Source: Istiophorus platypterus
Lineage: Eukaryota > Chordata > Actinopteri > Istiophoriformes > Istiophoridae
Assembly: GCA_016859345.1 (NCBI GenBank)
Contig: CM029121.1
Location: 539,329-603,328 of the forward strand
Length of the DNA: 64,000 bases
Direction of reading: 5' to 3'
Shown: in pieces, positions 1-12,434 of the stretch
Layout of the letters: each line of letters begins with the position of its first letter
Numbering within the stretch: the first letter of the stretch is position 1
The notes under the pieces: generated by a model
The model's database searches: none
Told to the model about the DNA's origin: nothing
The model's input: only the letters and a program-made list of their open reading frames with translations
Program-made: the position numbers and the translations under genes

Positions 1-2290
1 ACACAGTTTTCATAATTTTGCCTCTTTACACTATCAGGATTGATGAAACAAAGCCATCAAGATTTGACTGAGGTGTCAATTTCCAATTTTAAATCAAGGA
101 GTTTAACAAAAACATAGCATTAACATTACAGTCATTTTTCTACATTTTCCCTCATTTTAAGAAGCTCAAAGGTAATTGGACAAACTACCAGAGTTATAAG
201 GTTTATTTTAATCATTAGGTAATTCCTAAGTGGTTAATGCAATGTTTTTGGTAAACCTCTTGAACTGAAGCTGAAATTTTACACTTCAATCATATCTTCA
301 CATCACATCTTCATTTGTTGATTTCAAAAAATGTGTCACTGGCCAAACACTTATGGACCTAACTGTGGCTAATGTTAAACCTATTGTTACCTATTGTGAG
401 TCATAAAAAACAGCCACAATCACAGCAAAAGCATCATCCCATATAGTCATAATCTAGCTAAAGCCTGCCTTAATCAGCCTCTGCAGCAGCCAGCTATAGC
501 CTAATAACAGAGTGTAGAGATCTAGTTAGCTTGCTCCATAGCTAATAGACAGCTATCATGCTGAAATGATACATCATTACATAAATCTACAGGCTCATGG
601 ACTCGTGCTGATGTCACAACCAGCAGTGGTCACAACATAATACTGTATCATAATACAGCCCAACCTTTCCCCCTAGTTGTCTAAATATGTTTTGCTAACA
701 TTAAGAGCCCCTATCTGGCATTTTCAAAAATTCCCCTTTCACAGTGAGGCCTACAACTGTCAGCACACAACAGCACATTTCTTAAAAAAAAAAACCAACA
801 AAAAACCCCAAAACATGTACTACGTATTAATGTGATGCTGCTGAAACAATGCTGTTTAAGTAACAGAATTACTACTGACAATTAATCACACATTATGCAA
901 TATTTGGCAAAGGAGTAAGGCTGGGAATTTGGGCTACTGAATAGATGAAAGGAGAGGAAACAATGATATATGTTATTTCTGTATATGATGCAGTGTACAT
1001 ATGTCTCTACCTGTAGCAAATGTATTGTATTTTAGATGTCATGCAGTAGGATTCAACTCTAAATCCTCAGTATCTTACATCCTTGCTCTCATAGGGCTCC
1101 TTTAAAAACTTAGTAAACAATGCTACACCTCAGAATCACAAGACATTCTGACATTCTGATGCTTACTCCTGACATCATTTGTTGTTTGAATCAACAGGGC
1201 CTCCTTGCCCATCTTTGTCAAAGGCTGGAGTTACAATGTTCAGTGCAGAGGCAAAGTGATAAATGGGCACACACAGCTCTGTGTATTATGTGTATTGGGG
1301 TAAGCATCTGAAACATACAGTTATTCTTGTGAACACAGCTTAGTGGCATTGTCATACTAGTTTAATATTTGTGCATTACATAGCAAATGAGTTAATATTA
1401 TAAAAGACAGATTGCTGAGAAATGAAGCAGCATTGGCCTCAGTTTGACAAATATCCACAGAGAAGTAATCAACTGCAGCTCCATCACCACCATCTTCTCA
1501 TGTTACTGAAGATGTCTAACAAGGTGAGCCCATAAAATGCATACTAAAAGCTATTTCAAATAGTTGTTTTCAGCAGTTCCTACTAAAAGGAGATTTGCAA
1601 AACTATCAAAAGTAGTCTGTTTATAGTACATTTATAGTACAAGTGTTGTACAATATTATTAAAAAATTATTATCATTTTAAGATGTGTGAAATACACAAC
1701 ATTGTTAACATGATCATTTTTAATTTATTACAGTTTTGTAATTAGCTTTATTGATGGAAATAAACATTTAGCATCAGAAAAGTTTCATAACTCAGACTGA
1801 GCTATTATCTAACAAGAATATCAACATCAAAATCAGTCAATCAATTTGTGAGTGACTCCCATCCAGGGGAGGCTGCGTTCTGTATATAGGGGTGCATCCA
1901 TATACAAGGACTTCAAGCAGCAAAACTGAAAATCCCAGCAATTACAAACTTGTTAGGACAGAAAAAATATTTTTGACTTTCCAGAGAAAAAGAGGTCATG
2001 CTTTCACTCAGACTACAAGAAAATAAAATTGTCCCAGCAGCTCTGGTGGAGCTCAGGACTCCATCAACTGCTTGCGTGCTATGTTACAAATGACCTAATA
2101 TATCGCCTATAAAGTGAATCAGGCAAAACTTAACATACATAAAAGGTTTATTATGATTTTGGAGAGGTCGGTGTGTGCACACCACCTTAAATTATACTAC
2201 TTTCACATTTATGCTACATTGACATTGATGTGTCCAGATGATGATGAATACAGCCACCATTGTCCTGGCGCTTTTTGGCCATTAGGCAAG
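1..2290. other. AT-rich non-coding stretch
   Basis: No open frame here resembles a known protein, and codon-like periodicity is absent. There are short A-runs (around 783-796) but no structured repeat that I could recognise. It is probably intergenic. Confidence 0.5.
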
Positions 2291-2299
2291 TGGTTGTTC

Positions 2300-3010
2300 A
2301 GTATGTAATTTGTTAGTGACCAAATCCAGACCACAGCTTCTTGCTGATGTGGGGTAGTTCATCTGTTCTGAAATGTGTAAGCTCCTCTCTCAGTGAGAAT
2401 CATTTTTATTTTTTCACTGGAGAGATTTCCCCACACCATAGTATTCCTTACAGTCTCCCACTGATAGTCTTCATCCTTTTACTGATAACCTGTACTCTGA
2501 ACAAGTTCATTTTCTTCCACTCAATAGACTTAACCAACTTCTGTCTGTGCCTGAACATGCTCCTTGGGCTAACAGTGCAGGCATCACTTTCCATGAGGTC
2601 ATTCACAGGAGGGAGCGTTTTAACATCACTACATTAGCATTAGCACTACCATCACCTTCAAACAGTTTTTAGGTAAAAAATGTTGAAATGGAGGGTATTT
2701 GCTGAAACAGTGCTGCATCTCTAGCTTCTTTTTCATTTTTAAACTTATGCTTTGCCAAACCACAAGATGTGCATTTTTCTATGCTGATATTAAGCTTGAC
2801 TTTTGACCTCATGTTCTTATGACCTAATGGAATTTAGTCAGCTACTTCACAAAATATCAAAACATGACTTTGATTACGCTTTTTTTTTAAATTTACAGTT
2901 ATGCAAATTTTAAAAACAAACATATTTTACATATATTTTTTAAAAACATTAAGGCCAAGGGCCCTCATTATCTCCAGGGCCCTGGGCCCTTGTCCACTTT
3001 GCCGATGTGT
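2300..3010 (-). mobile_element. Possible hAT-type (TTF zinc-finger) transposase relic
   Basis: On the minus strand, about 2760 down to 2680, the translation contains a lysine/arginine-rich stretch followed by ALFQQIPSISTFF. This resembles the linker before the TTF-type finger of hAT/ZMYM-like transposase proteins. Downstream reading is broken by stops and shifts. The flank at about 2955-3010 carries a GGGCCCT-rich motif that may belong to the element. No terminal inverted repeat or target duplication was identified. The assignment rests on one short motif and is tentative; unrelated sequence is possible. Confidence 0.25.
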
Positions 3011-4900
3011 TAATCTATGATTCTAAATCCTTTATGATTTATAATATGGATGTGGAACACGTCATTTTTCTGACAAGCTTGTTTTTAATGTATTATTTGA
3101 CAATATAAAAAGGGATGTGGCTCAGCATAAATGATAAGTGAGACTGATAGCTGCTCTCAACTTTGTCAGATGAATAAGAGAAACAGAGAAACTGCTGATC
3201 TGAATAAAGATCTGATGCGTCAGCCAACTGTTGTCACAGATACTCTGAGGGACCCTTTGTATATTAGTTTGTAAGTTGGTCATTTTGTCAGCTAAGTTAG
3301 GTAGCTAGCTAACCCTAGCCCACAGATAACTCATAGCCTCGTAGATAATTTTAACAGGTTGGTTAATAAAAGTATATGATTTGTGTTGGCCAGACTACAA
3401 CTTATCAAATTTTGTTTTGTTTTGGGTTTTTTGGTTTGTTTGTTTTTAAATAACAAGATTTACGCTAGTTGTGTAATATTGTGCTTGAAAACCTCAAACA
3501 AGAAGGAACTACAGTCAATATTAAAACGACAGAGTCAAAGGAAAGACAACAATTGCACAGGCTGCCAACCAGACATTTGCTGTAAAGACGTTTAGAGGCT
3601 GATGTGAGTTCAGATGATTTTGTCACTGCATAGTGGGATTGTTCTAATGAGACCTGTAGCGCACACTTCCATTGTACAAAAGTTATTTGTTCTCAATCAC
3701 TTAATTAGCGCTGTGGTCTGGTCTTTAGACTCTCACATTAGCTACAGGTATTGGAGGTAAGAGAAAAGGGCTTGGGTGTTCTTCAGCTTTCTGAGTGGAG
3801 CTGAGCCTCATCCTGAACCTCAGACAGTGCTACTGCAGCAACACATCTGACTCCACAACAGATTTGTTTGGGGAAAAAGAAGGGTTGATTAATACAGGAG
3901 GAATCCATTTTAATGCAGTATGCATCTAAAGTAACTGAATACATTAAATTTACCTGAAGAAATAATCTAATTTCATGATTTTACCTGGTAAGTTAACTGC
4001 GAGCATTATCTTTGCTAATATTCGTCTCGCCTCTCTATTTGTGAAGCTGATTCAAACGTGCAAAGTTAACAAAGAGTGCGTTGAGAGCTTCATCAAAGTG
4101 TATAGATTTATGTTATCCGACAGTGTTTGAAGCATTTGTTGAATGTTGTTTCAGAAAAGCCAGCACACTTTTTATTTTTGATGGTACCTTATAGAAAAAA
4201 ATAATGATTTTTGTGTTTTTTTTCTCTTTTTTTAAATTTGCTACTGCTGGATGAAAAAGATCTAGAGAAGCAAATGTTTTTAAAAGTGATATGTGAAGGG
4301 AAAACTTGGTGTTTATCATAATTCTTACATCTTACTTCTTACTAAGGTGGACATTGGACTCTTAATGTGTCCTTTGTCAGTTAAAACTAACTCTTGGTCA
4401 CAATCTTTGAAAGAAATCTAAAGATCGATACTTATTATGGATGAAAGTTCAAACATTTACAGGTATCATGAACATTTAGAATTTATTCTTTTCACATCAA
4501 AGGCTTAATATTAACTTGAAAAAAGTTAATCCCAAATTACTAGTGTAATTGTCTAAATGTAATATAGTCCTCCATGAAAACATTAAATCTTATGTAGTAC
4601 AAGACCAGTAAACTTGTCATTACAGGTTATTATTACATTTAGATTGACATGGACACAACTAACAAAGCTGACACCCCCCATAAATACACTAGCAAAATTA
4701 ACCATTACACTTTACATTACACAATTTACACTGTAGCTGTGCAAACAGAAAAGGCGATTTTCAACGGTCGCAAGAGTCCTACAGCTCCTTCTCTAGTCCT
4801 TTATCAAGCTACCCTAGGATGTCTGATGTGGCTGCTATGGTCTCCATCACTCTCTGAGAATGCAACTCTTTTATATGATCCTGGTTTTGGGACTGTTGAA
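3011..4900. other. Intergenic, nothing recognised
   Basis: AT-rich sequence with T-runs near 2881 and 4216. Small open frames on both strands have no recognisable motifs, and I treat them as chance. Confidence 0.5.
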
Positions 4901-4930
4901 GGGCAGACATATTATACAAGATGTTTCAAA

Positions 4931-5030
4931 ATCATATGTTCCTGTAATTGCTTAATCATTTTTCATATAACAGATTTCACATAGACATTAGACAAAGTAA
5001 TTGTTCTTCTTAAGTAAATATAATATAGTT
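4931..5030 (+). repeat. 100-bp direct repeat, copy 1
   Basis: This segment recurs at 6547-6646 in the same orientation with one difference in 100 positions (T against C at the tenth base). The copies are 1,616 bp apart. Flanking bases differ abruptly on both sides, so the repeat unit is well delimited. Such near-identity in AT-rich non-coding DNA implies a recent duplication, or the ends of an inserted unit. Confidence 0.9.
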
Positions 5031-5049
5031 GCTGTAGTTTACTTCATAG

Positions 5050-5082
5050 AATACAATATTATACATTGTATAATATTGTATT
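5050..5082. repeat. Perfect 15-bp inverted repeat with 3-nt loop
   Basis: The arm AATACAATATTATAC at 5050-5064 is followed by ATT and then its exact reverse complement at 5068-5082. It is entirely AT-rich and may simply be an expanded AT palindrome capable of cruciform extrusion. Confidence 0.85.
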
Positions 5083-5084
5083 GT

Positions 5085-6060
5085 ATAACAACCAAAGTTC
5101 TTAACAATTCTAATCTCATTCAATTAAACTTCAGTCAGTGGGTTCTAGTTAAAAATAATTGCCATTGAGGATAGATGTGGGCTTAATGATATTAGAAGTC
5201 ATCAGGCTATTATGCCATATGAAAGGGCTTTACAAACAGTCCTTTCACTTTTAAACAAAATATTCAAGTCCATACTATGTATACTGATTACAAATTGCTC
5301 AATACAGCAAAAGGAAGTTAGCAAGGAAATTGTAGCCAAAATTACCTTGTGAGCTATATCTTGAAGTTCATGAAACTCTCCCACAGAACTATGTTACTGA
5401 AGTACTTTGAAAATGTTGATTAAATATATTAATGGTTGAGGCTCTAACAAGCTAGTTACTGACTGGTTTCAGCTGGTTTACCTTGCAGCTCTTCAGGCCA
5501 GGTCACTCTCAGCAGCAGGCAGCTTGTCGGTCAAGTTCACACAGCATCCAGGCAATTCCATTAATGCTGTTGTTAAACGAAATGGATTTATAGGCTACAC
5601 TATTTAATGAACAAATTCAGATTTATGCCACCTACATGATACCCACTTGTTTTAAAAATCCCAATTAGCTGATTAGTTTGCAGCTAAGAAGTCAATAACA
5701 CCTCCACCACCACACACTCAAAATAAGAGTCAAAGAGAGTCATGGTTTACAGTCATATATGTTAATTGGTAGTGACTGTTATCTGTCTAATCCAGCTCCT
5801 GTGGTAGGTCTAGCTGGAAAGAAAGACAGGTTGGTGAGGACACAGTTTACAGCAGCCAATTAGACTGCTGATTTAATGATTAATAGATGTAGTATGCTTC
5901 ATGACACATGGAGTGAGGACATGCTCAATACTACAACAGCTGTCTATGGATTAATTCCAATAACGTATTGATTGGGTTTCATAACTATGTGTTCTTTAGT
6001 ACATACAAATTTATGCAGCCAAGAATACCATTATATTAATTTTCAGCATATAAAATTATA
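5085..6060. other. Intergenic, nothing recognised
   Basis: No coding or RNA gene signal was seen. This stretch lies between the two copies of the 100-bp direct repeat. Confidence 0.45.
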
Positions 6061-6064
6061 TTTA

Positions 6065-6320
6065 ACCTCCACCAAAGATGTTTTCACCTGTGTTTGTTTG
6101 TTGGTTTTCGATAGGAGGAATATGCAGAACATACTGAACCAATTTGCATCGAACTTAGTTGAGGAATGTGGCATGGGCCAATTAGGACCCGTTAAATTTT
6201 GGGGCTGATCTGGATCTTTGACTGGGATTTAAAATTTTTTCTCTCAAGTCTAATGTATGTAGTTTGATATTGGCCTTGGTAGAGGTCCATGCTGTCTGAC
6301 TGCTCCTCTAGTTTTATTAT
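6065..6320 (+). mobile_element. Short interspersed repeat with CCTCCACCAA ends
   Basis: The left end (ACCTCCACCAAAG, 6066 on) and the right end (CCTTGGTAGAGGT, about 6275-6290) are approximate inverted complements. The interior reads like a non-autonomous repeat widespread in fish genomes, with a TTTTCACCTGTGTTTGTTTG block, a GGGGCTGATCTGGATC block, and GAGGTC followed by an AGTTTT tail. A second, diverged copy lies at 40775-41015 in the same orientation. The family name is not known to me with certainty. Confidence 0.5.
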
Positions 6321-6546
6321 ATATATTATGCAAAGCTAAACATAGCTATATTTGATAAAGCTTTGATAGTGGGTTTGAATCCCATAATTGACCTACCTTC
6401 TCATCTGTTAAGTAATAACAGATCTAATCTGACCATCAACACAGTATTTCTAATGTGTTAATATTATAAGGGCCCTAATAGACAACAGCAGTCAAAACAG
6501 CAATGATTTATATTCTTGTTTCAATGGACCTCTAAGGAACTTCATA

Positions 6547-6646
6547 ATCATATGTCCCTGTAATTGCTTAATCATTTTTCATATAACAGATTTCACATAG
6601 ACATTAGACAAAGTAATTGTTCTTCTTAAGTAAATATAATATAGTT
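6547..6646 (+). repeat. 100-bp direct repeat, copy 2
   Basis: It is 99% identical to 4931-5030 in direct orientation. The similarity begins and ends sharply. Confidence 0.9.
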
Positions 6647-6957
6647 ACTCTATGCTGTATGATTTTGATGTTGATTATGGATTTTCTGCCCTGATCTGTA
6701 CTGCCAATTTGCACAGGATGCAACTCATTTAAAGGGATACACCAGGATACTACTTATGTGTCCCTCTAGAGAGCACTCCATACTTAATACAGCCTGAGGA
6801 GCTAGGATTACTTACCTCACTGTCATCTGGGCTTGTTTTTATTGATATATACCTCTAAAGGCTTGGCGTTGTATTAAATCCTCTTCCTCTGCTCTGTCTT
6901 ACAAGAAGATACTGCTACAGCTCACCCATCTTAAATATATTTTTATATATTTCATGA

Positions 6958-7095
6958 CATGGCATAACAGCTCAGAGGCTCTTGTTTTAAAAGCACAATC
7001 AGGCTCAATCCCCGCAACAGCCAGAGTGTCCTGTCAAAATGTCCTTGAGCAAGTCACTGAGCCCTTAGCTCCTCAACCAACCATGGGTCTACTGG
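6958..7095 (+). mobile_element. tRNA-derived SINE relic
   Basis: A degenerate tRNA-like head (about 6960-7015) includes a B-box-like AGGCTCAATCCCC. It is followed by TGTCCTTGAGCAAGTCACTGA, a signature common in fish tRNA-SINE bodies. No clear poly-A or simple-repeat tail was identified, so the copy is old or truncated. Confidence 0.5.
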
Positions 7096-7270
7096 CAAAA
7101 ACAAGTCAGTAACATGATATAGATTTAATTCTGAATACCGATATTCTAAATTTAGGAATTTGCCAGACGTATTTTCATCAATAACTAATACAAAAAAGGA
7201 ACCGGTTTACTGAAGCACTGCAAAATACAGCAGCAGCCAAACCATTTTCAGAAACGACCCACTGTTAGCA

Positions 7271-7540
7271 TACACACACACACATGCGCACACACACACA
7301 CAACACACACGCACACACTTAACAGCATACACAAATAGTCAGCTACCCAATGCTGTCTCATTCTGAAGACAGGATCCTCCCAGGAAATACATGCAAGCAC
7401 ACATGCACAGACGGGCGCAGGCGCACACTCACAGGCACACTCACAGGCACACTCACAGGCACACAATACACAACCACACACACACACACACAAACACACA
7501 AACACACAAACACACAAACACACACAAACACACACACACA
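7271..7540. repeat. CA-rich microsatellite and 12-bp minisatellite
   Basis: Two (CA)n tracts (about 7271-7318 and 7472-7540) flank a GCACACTCACAG unit repeated about four times at 7421-7464. The open frames across this interval, such as cysteine-valine or threonine-histidine strings, are artefacts of the repeat. Confidence 0.9.
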
Positions 7541-7779
7541 GAAACCTATTTATTCAGCTTGATGCCAGTGATGCCTCATTCTAAACACAGAATTCATCCA
7601 TGATCATATATGCACTCATACACATTGCAACTCATTTCCCCAGTTCATTTTAAAAACAGAGGATCCTTCCAGTCTCCTTACCTGGGTGCCGGCCTGTGGC
7701 AGCTGTGGGAACAGAGCCAGGGTGGTTGGTCTCTTTGGTCGATATTTGTCCATGTCAGCACAGGTTGATACCCCTCTGA

Positions 7780-8230
7780 CGGGCGACAGTTTCTTCCCTC
7801 CCTCCTCCTCCTTCCCCTTCCTCCTACTGTTCTCACCCTTTATTAAGCCAGTGTCGCTGTTCGAGGCCTCTCCCACCCTTCTCTACCTCTCTCTCTTCCC
7901 CTTCTTCCTCCTCGGTCTTCTCAGCATTGATCAGCTCAAAGCTCAGCCTCTAGACACACCCCCTCTACTCCCTCCTAGCATGATCATTGGCTGGCCAAAG
8001 TGTCACATCATTATCCTCATGGTTATCTTCCTAGGAAGAGCCAAGTAGAGCAGAGAGGAGAGGTAGAGAGACATAAGGAGGAAAGAAGAGAGACAGGAAC
8101 AAGAAAGGTGGGTGGTGTTGAATAGAGATAGGATGAACCAGGACTGGCAGAGAGAAGAAGGCAAGGAAGAGACAGAGATACAGAGAGGAAGAGGAGAGGG
8201 AGGAGTAAGTCAGGGCCAACCAATCACAAC
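7780..8230. repeat. Pyrimidine/purine strand-biased low-complexity DNA
   Basis: The + strand is C/T-rich at about 7780-7920, then G/A-rich at about 8040-8210. The inverted composition could allow foldback or triplex structure. No gene is recognised, and the proline/leucine/serine-rich frames follow from composition. Confidence 0.6.
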
Positions 8231-8310
8231 AAGGCATGACATCATCAGCTCGTCTGCCTGTGGCATTTTCTGTGATTTAAGGCTAATAAACACTTTGAGA
8301 GTGCCTGTAT

Positions 8311-8330
8311 TATGTGTGTGTGTGTGTGTG
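8311..8330. repeat. (TG)n microsatellite
   Basis: A short TG dinucleotide run of about 20 bp, just beyond the 3' end of the L2 LINE. Confidence 0.85.
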
Positions 8331-9035
8331 TATTCCAGAAAAATAAGATTATATTCAAGTCAATTTTTCAATTTTTCATTTCAATTGAGTTAAATTAAAT
8401 TTTATTTATATTTCACCATATCATAACAGACCTTGTCTCAGGGCACTTTTCATATACAGCAGGACTAGTCCAGACTCTTTATAGTTATTATTTACAGAGA
8501 CCCAACTGGTAGAAAAGTTAAACAGATCCTGGCTCATGGTGGGCGACCGTCTGCCTCGACCAGCTGGGTTGAGAGTTAAAGAGGGAGAGAGAGACAGGGG
8601 GGCAGGAAGGAGGAGAGAGAGCATAGCACAATAATGGGACTAATAGCTATATATACTATAGTTATACTAACAGGGCTGATAATGTTACTAATAGCACTAA
8701 ATGAAATGGTAACAGTAGTAATCATAATAATTAAAGCAGTGGGTGTGGATCAGGCTCATGGGGCAGTAGATGGTCTAGAACCATGGATCCAGACTCAGGA
8801 GCATTAGAAAAAAATACCTGCAGTAAACGACAGGAGGAAGAGGAGAAAGAAGAGAAAGCACAAAACTGCGGGAGAGAGGGAGGACAGTTATTAATGAGCA
8901 TTTTTGAGATGTTAATGTGCACAGGGAGAGAGGAGGAGGCAGTGGAGAGGGGAGCTTGGTGCATCATGTGAAGTCCCCCGGTAGTCTAGGCCAATTGCAG
9001 CATAGCGATGGCTTGAGCTAATGCTGTAACCAGTT

Positions 9036-11460
9036 CTAACCATAAGCTATATCAAAGAGGAAAAATTCAAGCCTATTCTTAAATGTGGAGAGGGTGTCTG
9101 CCTCCCAGAACCAAATTGGAAGATGGTTCCACAGCAGAGGAGCCTGATAACTGAAAGCTCTGCCCCCTGTTCTGCTTGTGGAGACTCTAGGAACCACTAC
9201 TCCTGTGTTCTGGGGGCAAAGTGTTCTAATACCATCTAGAGTAAGTATATCATTAGATAATATGTTTCTGAGGTGTTGCAGGCCAAGCACAATAACTTCA
9301 GTTCTATCTGAGTTCAATAGTGGTTCCTGGTCATCCAGATCTTTATATACTGAAGACATTCCTGAACTATAGCTAACTGATTGGTTTCGTCAGGCTTCAT
9401 TGATCGGTACAATTGGGTGCCATCTGCATAAAAATGGAAGTTTATGGAGTGTTTCCTGATAATATTGCCTAAGGGAAGCATATATATGCTGAATAGAACT
9501 GGTCCAAGCACTGAACCTTGTGGAACTCCATGACTAACTTTTGAGTAAATGGAGGATTCATCGTTAACGTGCAGAAATTGAAATCAATCTGATAAGTAGG
9601 ATGTAAACCAGCTAAGAACAAGTCCTTTAATGCCAATGAAATGCTCCAGTCTCTGTAATAGCATTTGATGGTCAGTAGTGTCAAATGCGGCACAAAGATC
9701 TAACAGAACAAGTACAGAGACAAGTCCTTTATCCAATGCGGTTAGTAGATCATTCGTAACCTTCACCAGTGCTGTCTCAGTGCTATGATGCCTCTAAATC
9801 CTGACTTAAAATCCTCAAATAAACTATTATTATGTAAGAAGGCACACAACTGTTTGGTGACAGCTTTCTCAAGGATCTTAAAGAGAAAGGGAAGGTTAGA
9901 TATGGGTCTATAGTTGGCTAAAACATCCTGTTAAGAGTAGCCTTTTTAAGAAGAGGTTTAGAAGAGGTTAAGAAGAGGTTTAAAGCTATCTTAAAGGACT
10001 GTGGTACATAGCCCGATGATAAGGACAGATTGAATATATCTAATAGAGAAGTGCTAACTAAGAGTAGAACTTCCTTAAGCAGCCTGGTTGGGATGAGGTC
10101 TAAGAGACAGGTTGATAGTTTAAGAGAGAAGATCATTGAATTTAGTTGGCAAAGGTCGATATGAGAGAAACTGTTTAAGTATATATCGGTTTATACGGCA
10201 ATTTCTAATATTCCTGTGTTTGAAGACAAATTGGGACCAGTTGAGGGCAAGAGGAGGTGAAGTTTGTCTCTAAATGTTAGAATTTTATCACTAAAGAAGC
10301 TCGCTACTTCGAGCTATAGGAATACATGGATCAATCGAGTTATGACTCTCAGTCAGCCTGGCTACAGTGTTGAAAAGGAACATAGAGGTTTTTTTACTTC
10401 CTCTATTAAATATGAATAATAGGCTGCTCTGGCAACGCTGAGGGGTTCTTGTAGGTTTTAAGACTGTTATGCCAGGCTAAGCAGGGTTTCTTCTGGTTTA
10501 GTAGCATGCCATATCCTTTCCGGGTTTTGTGTTGCTTGCTTTAATATATGGGTTTGGGAGTTAACCTCCTTTATTTTATTAATTTCTTTTTTAGAGGGGT
10601 ATTGGAATCGAGTGTTGGTCTCATTGAGCCTGAAGCACTATCAACAAGCTGATCAGTTTGGGAGGAGCTAAAGTTAGCATACGAGTTCTCTGTTATATTG
10701 GCAGTGAATTTAGGACTGATGGGATCACTTCTTTAAATTTAGCTACAGCGCTATCAGACAGATATCTGGTAATGATATTTTTGCCTAATGGTGTGTAATC
10801 CAGAAATTAGAAAGTCATTAAACAATGGTCTGGGAGAAGATTCTTTGGAAAGATGATTAAGTGTTCAATTTCTACACCATAGGTCAGAACAAGGTCAAGG
10901 GTGTGGTTAAAACAGTGAACGGGATTATTTACCCTTTAGGCAAAGCCTAAAGTCTAAAAGTGAGATAAACGCAGTGCTGAGGCTATCATTTTTAACATCA
11001 ATATGAATATTTAAATTGCCTACAAAAACTATTTTGTCTGTAGTAATGGCCAAGGATGAGAAAAACTTTGAGAATTCAAGTAGAAATTCAGAGTATGGTT
11101 AGGAGCACGGTTCACTATAACAAATAGAACAGGCTTTGAAGTTTTCCAGGTTGGTGTGTAAGACTAAGAATCAGGCTTTCGATTGAGCATTGCGGGTTTT
11201 AGGTTTAGAGTTGCTTAACAGGCTTGAGTTGAAAATGGTTACAACTCCACCTCCTCAGCCAGTGTCTTTAGGAACATGAGTATTAATATGACGGGGGGGG
11301 GGGGTCATTTAAGCTAACAAATTCATCATGAGACTGCCATGTCTCAGTAAGAAAAAATACATCAATATGATGATCTTAATTTTTATTAGGTTTTTCAGTA
11401 CAGCTCCTCTTTTGCAGGTTTTTGAGTTAATTCATTTAGGTGGTCGAGGGACAGACAGTC
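9036..11460 (-). pseudogene. L2 ORF2: endonuclease/reverse transcriptase, broken
   Basis: In life this protein nicks target DNA with an APE-type endonuclease and copies the element RNA. Visible endonuclease pieces are GGGVVTIFN at about 11250 and HTLDLVLTYGVE at about 10870-10910. RT pieces are LLDLIPTRLLKEVL (about 10100), VSVLVLLDLCAAFDTTDHQ (about 9720-9660), and LGPVLFSIYMLPLGN followed by FHFYADGTQLY (about 9510-9400). The catalytic YADD is YADG. At about 9220 the reading jumps from TLDGI straight to the C-terminal RTLCPQNTGVVVPR block, so the intervening palm/thumb portion is deleted. The end SYQAPLLWNHLP is recognisable near 9125. Several frames are used and the product cannot be functional. 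Confidence 0.85.
11292..11305. repeat. G-run inside L2 relic
   Basis: About 13 consecutive G on the + strand. It disrupts the endonuclease-region reading frame. Confidence 0.85.
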
Positions 11461-11552
11461 TCTATGGGGTATTGATTGGGTGACAGCAGTAATGTAGGCA
11501 CAGAGAAATGTGTAAGACTACAACTTCACTTCCTGGTCTCAACTCTGGGTTG

Positions 11553-12434
11553 TTATAGTTTTGGTTTTCTAATAAACTCGGTCAGATGTCCAGACATGAG
11601 AGCTGCCTCATCCAAAGTGGGATTTATGCCATCTCTTCTAATCAGACCAGGTCTTCCCCAAAAAGTCCACCAATTGTCTGTAAAGCCAATGTCATTTGCT
11701 GGACACCACCTCAACAGCCAGTGATGGAACCATGATACGCGGCTGTACATATCATCACTGGTCAAATTCGGCAAGGCCCAGAGAAAACTATGGAGTCCGA
11801 CATCGTCTTTAAGTATGTACACACCGACTCCACATTAATTTTTGTAAACTCTGATTGGCATAGTCGGGTGTTGTTACCACCAACACAAATAACAGTCTTG
11901 CTTTATTTACGCTTAGCCTTAGCCAGCAGTTTTAAACCTGATTTTACACCGCCCACTCTGGCCCCAAAATACATTCAACTGTGGTCACTGGTGTTGCTAA
12001 CTTCATGTTTCTTAAAATAGAGGTGCCAATAACCAGAGTTTGTTTCTCAGCGGGTGTGTCGTTGAGTGGGTAGAATCTATTTGCAACAGATATTGGTTGG
12101 TGGTGAACCACGGGCTTTTGTCTGGGGCTACACTTCTTATTACGGACTGTCACCTGGCCGCCCTGACTTTGCGATTGCTCAGATGCTTCCTGGGAGAGAG
12201 TAGCAGCTACGCTAGGACAGCTCGCACCGGCTACGGGGGGATGGCTAACTACTTTTGCTAGCGATTTTCTGTGGTCCAAAGCCATTCTTCCAATTCACTG
12301 AGCCTTGCCTCCATCACTGAAAATAGACTACATTTAATACACATACCCTTATTGCTAAAGGTGGCAGAGTTATAACTGAACATTAAACACGAGCAGGAGA
12401 GAGCTGGAGAGGGAGAAGGAGAGGGAGAAGCCAT
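11553..12434 (-). pseudogene. L2 ORF1 with SGNH-esterase domain, broken
   Basis: A start at 12434 opens a Ser/Pro-rich leader (MASPSPSPSPA) and stops after about 60 codons. The frame from 12285 continues with QTLVIGTSILRNMKLA, the first block of the esterase-like domain that some L2/CR1 ORF1 proteins carry. Further on, GGNN (about 11895) sits where the family has GxND, and RDGINPT (about 11620) where it has DGxHPT. Thus two residues normally needed for SGNH hydrolysis are both Asn here. NWWTFWGRPGLIRR (about 11660) is well conserved. The coding frame is interrupted, so this is a fossil. Confidence 0.75.

Noticed and set aside
2114..2637. Two plus-strand frames
   Set aside because: No recognisable domain; they are probably antisense to the possible hAT relic.
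7248..7603. Cys/Val-rich and Thr/His-rich open frames
   Set aside because: They are translations of CA/TG repeats on both strands.
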